Origin: UBA922 sp035438805
GTDB lineage: Bacteria > Patescibacteriota > Patescibacteriia > Magasanikbacterales > UBA922
DNA: 11,568 nt
Reading direction: 5' to 3'
Assembly (NCBI GenBank): GCA_035438805.1
Contig: DAORJA010000034.1
Span: forward strand, 1 to 11,568
Shown here: one piece after another, positions 7,090 through 11,568 of the stretch
Numbering within the stretch: position 1 is the stretch's first letter
How the letters are laid out: each line of letters starts with the position of its first letter
The notes under the pieces: model-generated
What the model was told of the DNA's origin: nothing
Databases searched by the model: none
The model's input: the letters and a program-made list of their open reading frames with translations, nothing else
Program-made: the position numbers and the translations under genes

Positions 7090-8472
7090 ATGAAAATTAA
7101 TTGGTACACTATTGTCCTTAAATTGCTCCGATCCGTTATGTATATAAAACGGCTGATTTTTTGGATACTTGATTTTATATGGGACGCTATTCTTACGCTT
7201 AACCGGCTGTATTTGCGTACGATTGGATTTTATATCTATCGCATTATTGATCGAATAAAGAAAAAATTTCAAAAATTCTCTCTTACTAAGCAGCAAGGTG
7301 CTCTCGATTTTTTTGGTAGAAGGGGAGTGCTTCAGACATTGTTATTTATTGTGGCACTTTTTATCATGTTTCCTCATAGTAGATTATACACCCGTGCCTA
7401 TGATGAGATTGCGGGCAGACACACCATTCTATATTCTCTGGTAGGTCCTGGAGATCAGGCATATGAACTGGATGAGCTTGTCGGTAATTCAGATTTTATT
7501 AGCACTCCTTCTTCAGAGAGTTGGAGGCAAGTGGCTGTATACAGTGGAGAAAGTTTGTATGCTGACACACAGCGCTCAACTGACTTTACAAGCGTAGCTG
7601 CTGGAGGGAATGCATTAACCAAACCCATTATCATGCCTGGGGTTGATATCGGTCTTATGGATCCAGACAGACCTTCTTCTAATGGTACACGAACCGAGGT
7701 AATAACGTATGAGGTAGAGCCAGGAGATGTAATCGGATCAATTGCGGAAAAGTTTGGATTAAAACCAGAGACGATTCTTTCTGCGAATAACTTAACTTCT
7801 CGATCATATATTCGTCCAGGCCAAAAAATGCTTATTTTACCTATTGATGGTGTTGTTCATACAGTGGTACGAGGTGATACGCTATCAAAAATCGCTCGCA
7901 TATATACCGCGAATAGCGATAGTATTAGTGAGTTTAACGAGCTTGAAGAGAGTGCACTTAAAATTGGAGAACAAATTATTGTCCCTGGTGGTGTAAAACC
8001 AACACCAAAACCTATCGTAGCAGTTAATACTCCTGCACTTATTGGAAAACCTGATGCAATTGATAAAATAACTGCTCCTCCTCCTTCGATTGATGTGCCA
8101 GCAGGTGTTGGATATGTGTGGCCAACTGGCGCTACGATTATTACTCAATACTTCGGACTTCGACACACGGGTATTGATATTGCGGGACCAGTCGGTACAC
8201 CAATTTACGCTGCAAAAGCAGGTACTGTAATTCTATCCCAGTGTGGGTATAACGGAGGATATGGCTGCTATATCAAGGTAGATCATGGCGGAGGTGTCGT
8301 AACCTGGTATGCACATGCTTCAAAAATGTTTGTTGAGGTAGGTGATACAGTGACTCAGGGACAGACCATTGCGCTTATTGGTCTTACGGGCCGCACCACA
8401 GGACCGCACATACACTTTGAGGTTCGTGTAAATAATAAATATCAGAATCCATTGTCGTACGTACGAAAATAA
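7090..8472 (+). CDS. membrane-anchored LysM / M23 peptidoglycan endopeptidase
   Basis: A 460-residue wall hydrolase or activator that would cut peptide cross-links outside the membrane. The N-terminal 60 residues are rich in aromatic and basic residues (possibly amphipathic or membrane-associated), followed by a clear membrane helix at about 80-95. Two LysM glycan-binding repeats follow: about 204-251 (ITYEVEPGDVIGSIAEKFGL) and about 255-299 (VVHTVVRGDTLSKIARIY). After a Pro-rich linker (303-338) comes the M23 domain (about 341-457) with zinc ligands His359 and Asp363 in RHTGIDIA, His409 in WYAHAS, and HIH at 440-442, so the catalytic set is complete. ATG 7090 has no Shine-Dalgarno and lies close behind a good promoter. 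Intact M23 residues argue for an active enzyme rather than a degenerate EnvC/NlpD-type activator. Confidence 0.92.
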   Translation: MKINWYTIVLKLLRSVMYIKRLIFWILDFIWDAILTLNRLYLRTIGFYIYRIIDRIKKKFQKFSLTKQQGALDFFGRRGVLQTLLFIVALFIMFPHSRLYTRAYDEIAGRHTILYSLVGPGDQAYELDELVGNSDFISTPSSESWRQVAVYSGESLYADTQRSTDFTSVAAGGNALTKPIIMPGVDIGLMDPDRPSSNGTRTEVITYEVEPGDVIGSIAEKFGLKPETILSANNLTSRSYIRPGQKMLILPIDGVVHTVVRGDTLSKIARIYTANSDSISEFNELEESALKIGEQIIVPGGVKPTPKPIVAVNTPALIGKPDAIDKITAPPPSIDVPAGVGYVWPTGATIITQYFGLRHTGIDIAGPVGTPIYAAKAGTVILSQCGYNGGYGCYIKVDHGGGVVTWYAHASKMFVEVGDTVTQGQTIALIGLTGRTTGPHIHFEVRVNNKYQNPLSYVRK

Positions 8473-8480
8473 TATAAGTA

Positions 8481-8511
8481 AAAATACAGAGACATCTTCT
8501 CTGTATTTTTT
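8481..8511. terminator. bidirectional terminator between the LysM-M23 gene and the comM remnant
   Basis: AAAATACAGAGA (8481-8492) pairs with TCTCTGTATTTT (8498-8509) around the loop CATCT, with T/A runs on both outer sides. It overlaps the stop codon of the convergent comM fragment. Confidence 0.85.
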
Positions 8512-9199
8512 ATTCTACTTTGGTGCGATATTGCAACGCTTCAGCAACATGCTCGGTTTCAATGTTATCTTTTGCCCCTAGATCTGCAATCGTTCGAGCC
8601 ACTTTGAGAATGCGATGATATGTTCGAGCTGAAAGATTCATGTGTGTTACAGCTTGCTTCATCAATTCTGTGGATGCGTCATTGAGTTTGCAATATTCCT
8701 TTAGTTCTTTATTTTTCATTTCAGCATTTGTTTCGATTGGGATGTTTTTGAAACGTTTTGTTTGTCTGTTTCGCGCTTCTTCGACTCGAGCACGAATACT
8801 TTCTGATGACTCACCTGTGTCAGCGCCAGATAATTTTTCAAATTCTACACGAGGTACTTCAACATGCAAATCAATTCTGTCGAGCAGGGGACCACTTATT
8901 TTTTTACGGTACCGTTCTACTTGTATGGGAGAGCACGAGCATATTCGTCCAGGATCAGTCGCATAGCCGCAGGGGCATGGGTTCTGGCTTGCAACAAGAG
9001 TGAACCGTGCAGGGAATGCGATGGTGCCCTGAGCTCGAGAAATAGTAATTGTCCCGTCTTCCAGTGGCTGACGCAGATTTTCAAGCACGAGTCGTGGAAA
9101 TTCAGGGAACTCATCTAAGAATAGTACACCGCGATGTGCGAGAGATATCTCTCCTGGTTTTGGAAATTTTCCTCCACCAACGAGCGCAACACCAGTGGT
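8510..9199 (-). pseudogene. comM: comM (magnesium-chelatase-like AAA+ helicase), 3' half only
   Basis: ComM is a hexameric branch-migration helicase that helps integrate DNA taken up by natural transformation. About 229 residues survive, roughly the C-terminal half of a family usually near 500. Recognisable parts are TTGVALVGGGKFPKPGEIS, the Walker B stretch GVLFLDEFPEF, LRQPLEDG, the Cys cluster NPCPCGYATDPGRICSC, SGPLLDRIDLHVEVPR with the arginine finger, and the helical C-terminal Mg-chelatase domain (LSARTYHRILKVARTIADL). The Lon-S5-like N-terminal domain and Walker A are missing. Homology ends abruptly at about 9199-9205, where the family would read PHHTT. Upstream the frame is open to a TAG but has no ATG. 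The only plausible start inside is GTG at 9088, which would make a fragment without Walker A, so this is almost certainly inactive. No matching 5' half occurs in the rest of the window. Confidence 0.88.
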
Positions 9200-9280
9200 G
9201 TTTACAACAGCAAGGCAATTAAGTTTGAAATAATTGAGTATATAAATTAAAAGAATCTACATTTTATAAACTTACAAGGA

Positions 9281-9310
9281 TTTATAGGTTTTAAGCCAAA
9301 ATCTATAAAA
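9281..9310. repeat. palindromic 30-bp repeat, copy 1
   Basis: Left arm TTTATAGGTTTT, centre AAGCC, right arm AAAATCTATAAA. The arms are inverted copies with a single G/A mismatch. Copy 2 is identical over 30 bases and starts 41 bases later. It lies upstream of the HTH-ATPase gene and probably is an operator. Confidence 0.85.
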
Positions 9311-9321
9311 TAAAGCTTATT

Positions 9322-9351
9322 TTTATAGGTTTTAAGCCAAAATCTATAAAA
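9322..9351. repeat. palindromic 30-bp repeat, copy 2
   Basis: Identical to copy 1 over 30 bases, starting exactly 41 bases after it and separated by an 11-base AT-rich spacer. It ends 5 bases before the -35 hexamer of the cassette promoter, a position suited to repression or activation. Confidence 0.85.
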
Positions 9352-9356
9352 CACCC

Positions 9357-9385
9357 TTGACTTTTATAGATTTTTATGCTATTCT
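9357..9385 (+). promoter_or_regulatory. cassette promoter with operator half-site in the spacer
   Basis: TTGACT (9357-9362) and TATTCT (9380-9385) are 17 bases apart. The spacer begins with TTTATAGATTTT (9363-9374), a perfect copy of one arm of the upstream palindromes, starting exactly 41 bases after copy 2. The predicted start near 9392 nearly coincides with the ATG at 9394, so the mRNA would be essentially leaderless. Confidence 0.7.
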
Positions 9386-9393
9386 TAGTATAT

Positions 9394-10119
9394 ATGAATG
9401 GAAAAAAGGTAAAAATTGGAGAAGCTGCGCAGTTACTTAATGTAACAGTCCAAACTCTACGTAATTGGGAAAAGTCTGGTAAGCTGCGCGCTGAACGAAG
9501 TGAAGGTTCGCATCGACTTTATGATCTAAAAGATCTTAATAGTTTTGCTCTAGATTTAAAATTGTTAGCATTCGCATGGGCTACTAGTGCGATACCACCT
9601 GATTTACCAAATGAATATTATTGTGAAAGACCTGATCGTTTTACGAGTAGGGTTGCTAAGATGGGTGCTGAATTACAAAAAGCTGGAGATATAACCGAAG
9701 ATTTAGCATCGTTACTTACGCTTGTAGCGGGAGAGATTGGCGACAACTCTTTTGCTCATAACGTAGGTAACTGGCCTGATACGCCCGGTATATTTTATGG
9801 CTACAGTATAGAAAAACGAGTAATAGTTCTTGCAGATCGAGGGCGTGGTGTTAAAACAACGCTTCAGCAAGTCAGGCCAAACTTAACAACCGATGTGGAA
9901 GCTCTCAATGTTGCTTTTACAGAAATCGTTTCAGGTAGGAATCCAGAAAAACGTGGCAACGGACTTAAGGTAGTTCGGGCTGTCGCTGAACAAAATACAA
10001 TTAGTCTTTTGTTTCGTTCTGGATTGGGTCTAGTTACGATTCCCATGAATCCTGGTCCAATGAAAATTGTAATGTCAGATGGAAATATTCGGGGAACATT
10101 TACTGTAATACAATTTTAA
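9394..10119 (+). CDS. MerR-like HTH fused to a GHKL (HATPase_c) ATP-binding domain
   Basis: A 241-residue fusion. Residues 4-55 form a MerR/excisionase-type winged HTH (VKIGEAAQLLNVTVQTLRNW, then GSHRLYDLKDL). Residues about 85-241 carry the GHKL fold: N-box GEIGDNSFAHN (113-123, Glu114 and Asn118), G1 box DRGRGV (148-153) and G2 box GNGLKVV (188-194). There is no histidine-kinase dimerisation helix or membrane segment, so it resembles cytosolic anti-sigma kinases such as SpoIIAB more than sensor kinases. I infer a DNA-binding regulator whose state depends on ATP. The start at 9394 is chosen because the in-frame ATG at 9376 lies inside the -10 region. The STAS-like gene follows 15 bases later, its likely partner. 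Targets are unknown; the nearby palindromes are the obvious candidate. Confidence 0.85.
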   Translation: MNGKKVKIGEAAQLLNVTVQTLRNWEKSGKLRAERSEGSHRLYDLKDLNSFALDLKLLAFAWATSAIPPDLPNEYYCERPDRFTSRVAKMGAELQKAGDITEDLASLLTLVAGEIGDNSFAHNVGNWPDTPGIFYGYSIEKRVIVLADRGRGVKTTLQQVRPNLTTDVEALNVAFTEIVSGRNPEKRGNGLKVVRAVAEQNTISLLFRSGLGLVTIPMNPGPMKIVMSDGNIRGTFTVIQF

Positions 10120-10134
10120 AGTACACTATTAAAT

Positions 10135-10449
10135 ATGCAAACTATTCAACTTAAAAAATTTGGCTCCGTGCTTGTTTCCCGTCCAGCTGGATTGGAGGCA
10201 TTTAATGCGATTCGGCCCCAACTTAGTCCAGAAACTCACATTCAGATTGATTTTGACCAAGTTTTAACAGTAACTCCGTCATGGCTTGATGAGTTCTTAA
10301 CGAAACTTACTGATTATAATGCGGGAAAGGTTGAGCTACTTCCTACTAAAAATGCGTCTGTGTTAGCAGCGTTGCCGATACTAGCTGCTGCTAGAAAGGA
10401 TTTTGTTGCCAGTACCGTTTTAAGAGCTCTCAAACAAATGCAAAAATAA
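10135..10449 (+). CDS. small STAS-like protein (DUF4325 type), likely partner of the HTH-ATPase
   Basis: A 104-residue protein without signal peptide or membrane segment. The stretch IQIDFDQVLTVTPSWLDEFL (37-56) matches the core of STAS-like DUF4325 proteins: a hydrophobic strand, then a Thr-Pro-Ser turn into a helix. In the related SpoIIAA-type STAS proteins a Ser in the equivalent place is phosphorylated by the GHKL kinase, so Ser49 (or Thr47) is a candidate site by analogy. It starts 15 bases after the HTH-ATPase stop with no Shine-Dalgarno or separate promoter, so the two are probably cotranscribed. The pairing of a GHKL ATPase and a STAS protein mirrors anti-sigma/anti-anti-sigma partner switching. 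The family assignment is by motif and remains to be tested by profile search. Confidence 0.72.
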   Translation: MQTIQLKKFGSVLVSRPAGLEAFNAIRPQLSPETHIQIDFDQVLTVTPSWLDEFLTKLTDYNAGKVELLPTKNASVLAALPILAAARKDFVASTVLRALKQMQK

Positions 10450-10484
10450 AATTTTAAAGTAGATTAGGATTTTTATTATATTTG

Positions 10485-10524
10485 ATCTAAAAACACTTCA
10501 TAAACGGAAGTGTTTTTAGATTTT
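10485..10524 (+). terminator. terminator of the HTH-ATPase / STAS-like operon
   Basis: ATCTAAAAACACTTC (10485-10499) pairs perfectly with GAAGTGTTTTTAGAT (10507-10521) around the loop ATAAACG, followed by TTT. The stem is long but AT-rich. The remaining bases up to 10622 hold no gene; three GTTCAC motifs lie at 10575, 10584 and 10592. Confidence 0.75.
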
Positions 10525-10622
10525 AGAAGGTTAGATTAAAACAAGTATTTTGCGTTATCCTTTAGCATAACAAAGTTCACAACGTTCACTCGTTCACATT
10601 TTTGGCTTGCATAGTTATCTAT

Positions 10623-11054
10623 TTATAAAGCGTCTATGAGTTTAACAACGGCTATTATATAAAAAATAGAATTAAAGCCCATGTTAATATAGAATTTTAT
10701 CTTATTATTTTTTATAAATTCTTGCGCCTCTTTTAGTTCCTGATCCTCCTCCTCTTTGGGGTTGTTAAAAGTTTGATCAATTACTTCTGACATGCTTGGA
10801 AAATCGGTTTTTTCATCGGAAGTTTTATTTATCATTTTTGTTATGTTTTTGTACCTGTTGTAGTCAATTAAACTTTTTTCAATGTGCATCCAAGCAAGAG
10901 AGGCAACTCCAGAAACAATCGATAGATAAATGATGATTAAAATTGAAATTATAATAGTTATATCTGAATCATAGATGCTACTATAAATCATTATTATCAC
11001 TGCAAGAGTAATAATATTTATAACTATTCTCCAGAGGTAAGTACCTATTTTCAT
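10623..11054 (-). CDS. small membrane protein of unknown function
   Basis: I do not recognise this 143-residue protein. It has two hydrophobic helices near the N-terminus (about 8-28 and 32-56), a charged cytosolic or external middle (about 57-118) with an acidic run PKEEEDQELKEAQE (99-112) that may be coiled, and a third helix at about 122-141. It is more AT-rich than the wall genes. The ATG at 11054 lies 35 bases after the FtsK-gamma gene on the same strand with no terminator between, so the two may be cotranscribed. No ribosome-binding site is evident. Confidence 0.7.
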   Translation of the reverse strand: MKIGTYLWRIVINIITLAVIIMIYSSIYDSDITIIISILIIIYLSIVSGVASLAWMHIEKSLIDYNRYKNITKMINKTSDEKTDFPSMSEVIDQTFNNPKEEEDQELKEAQEFIKNNKIKFYINMGFNSIFYIIAVVKLIDAL

Positions 11055-11089
11055 ATTGATATAAATTTATTTCAAACTATATATAGAGT

Positions 11090-11383
11090 TCACAACACTT
11101 TTCTTGGTACTGCTCCGTTCGCAGGACCAATAACTCCTTCATCTTCAAGTTCATCCATGATTCTGGCTGCGTTGGCGTATCCAAGTTTTAACTCTCTCTG
11201 GAGTAATGATGTGCTTGCCTTTCTGGTTCTAAGAACTATCTCTTTTGCTTTCTTATACATTTCTTGATGGAGTGGTGGAATTCTTGTGTCGGTAATGTAC
11301 CCTCGTTCGATAAAACTGTTCTTGAGAGATGTGACTTCCTCTAGTATTAAGTCAAGTTTTTTCTCGATATTTTTATCTGACAT
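11090..11383 (-). CDS. free-standing FtsK-gamma winged-helix protein
   Basis: A 97-residue protein. Residues 1-36 are a helical lead (IEKKLDLILEEVTSLKNSF), and residues about 41-97 match the gamma domain at the C-terminus of FtsK/SpoIIIE: MYKKAKEIVLRTRKASTSL, then LLQRELKLGYANAARIMDEL and EDEGVIGPANG. In full-length FtsK this winged helix reads KOPS/SRS sequences to orient the DNA pump and contacts XerD. Here no motor domain is attached, so it more likely acts as a sequence-specific DNA-binding protein or regulator; that role is inferred. The stop is TGA. It lies 22 bases after the zinc-ribbon gene and 35 bases before the membrane-protein gene, all on the minus strand. Confidence 0.88.
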   Translation of the reverse strand: MSDKNIEKKLDLILEEVTSLKNSFIERGYITDTRIPPLHQEMYKKAKEIVLRTRKASTSLLQRELKLGYANAARIMDELEDEGVIGPANGAVPRKVL

Positions 11384-11405
11384 AGATTATTTACTTAAAA
11401 GATAA

Positions 11406-11568
11406 CTAAAACATTACCACATCATATTCCTCGTCCTGCTCGATAATGCCTCCACACTTAGGACATTCAAAATCATTCCATGCGAGAAACTTATGTCCTC
11501 CGCATTCAGGACACGATCGAATATCTGCCCGCACGTCCACCGTCACATCCTTTGCACATCCTGTACAA
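11406..11568 (-). CDS. zinc-ribbon protein, C-terminal part
   Basis: A minus-strand frame enters from the window edge and ends at TAG (11408-11406), giving 53 visible residues. It shows three CxxC knuckles: CTGC at the edge, CPECGG and CPKCGG, then an acidic tail (IIEQDEEYDVVMF). The arrangement suggests one or two zinc ribbons. Proteins of this kind may bind nucleic acid or partners, and no specific function can be read from the fragment. Its stop lies 22 bases before the FtsK-gamma ATG, so it is probably the upstream gene of the same transcript. Confidence 0.72.
   Translation of the reverse strand, partial: CTGCAKDVTVDVRADIRSCPECGGHKFLAWNDFECPKCGGIIEQDEEYDVVMF

Noticed and set aside
8864..9118. 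Plus-strand ORFs of 81-108 residues opposite comM
   Set aside because: Antisense shadows of conserved ComM sequence.
9281..9351. Possible CRISPR array (two identical 30-bp repeats)
   Set aside because: Only two full copies, an 11-base spacer, an internally palindromic repeat, and no cas genes. The layout fits operators better.
10554..10571. GTTAT...ATAAC inverted repeat as a terminator for the minus-strand membrane-protein gene
   Set aside because: Only 5-bp AT-rich arms with no T run on the minus strand.
3243..11092. Recoded UGA (Gly) as in Gracilibacteria/Absconditabacteria
   Set aside because: UGA ends the PBP and FtsK-gamma genes at the natural family C-terminus, and no UGA interrupts a conserved domain.

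Overview
The window looks like an origin-proximal piece of a small-genome bacterium, most likely of the Candidate Phyla Radiation (Patescibacteria), perhaps Parcubacteria. The reasons are an AT-rich, tightly packed gene layout, a dnaA-oriC-dnaN core followed directly by peptidoglycan genes rather than recF/gyrB, several genes with no visible Shine-Dalgarno, and a ComM relic (ComM is widely kept in this group for DNA uptake). UGA is used as a stop (penicillin-binding protein gene, FtsK-gamma gene), so this is not a code-25 lineage. The taxonomic call is inference and has not been checked against a database.

Layout. (1) 1-232: a GC-rich minus-strand ORF fragment (first 240 bases about 58% GC by hand count) that does not resemble the rest. 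(2) 290-3240: a dnaA promoter region with a tight DnaA-box array, dnaA, a DnaA-box-rich and AT-rich dnaA-dnaN gap that is the probable oriC, then dnaN and a two-way terminator. (3) 3243-8509: a cell-wall block with a PBP1A-type glycosyltransferase/transpeptidase that has a long C-terminal extension (minus), a secreted 3D-domain protein (plus), tRNA-Cys(GCA) (minus), and a membrane-anchored two-LysM M23 endopeptidase (plus). Clear hairpin terminators and good sigma70-type promoters separate these units. (4) 8510-9199: the 3' half of comM, cut off at its 5' side. (5) 9200-10524: an accessory cassette with phased palindromic repeats, a MerR-like HTH fused to a GHKL ATPase, and a small STAS-like (DUF4325-type) protein, closed by a terminator. 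(6) 10623-11568: a minus-strand group of a zinc-ribbon protein (partial), a free-standing FtsK-gamma winged helix and a small membrane protein.

How it fits together. The dnaA/dnaN block starts and clamps replication. PBP, 3D protein and LysM-M23 protein build and remodel the wall. The most unusual part is the cassette that lies where the 5' half of comM should be. It combines DNA binding and an anti-sigma/SpoIIAB-like ATP fold in one polypeptide, with a SpoIIAA-like STAS partner next door. Two perfect 30-bp palindromic repeats and a third half-site are spaced exactly 41 bp apart, and the half-site fills the -35/-10 spacer of the cassette's own promoter. This suggests a self-regulating, ATP-gated partner-switching transcription switch on a mobile or replaced segment.
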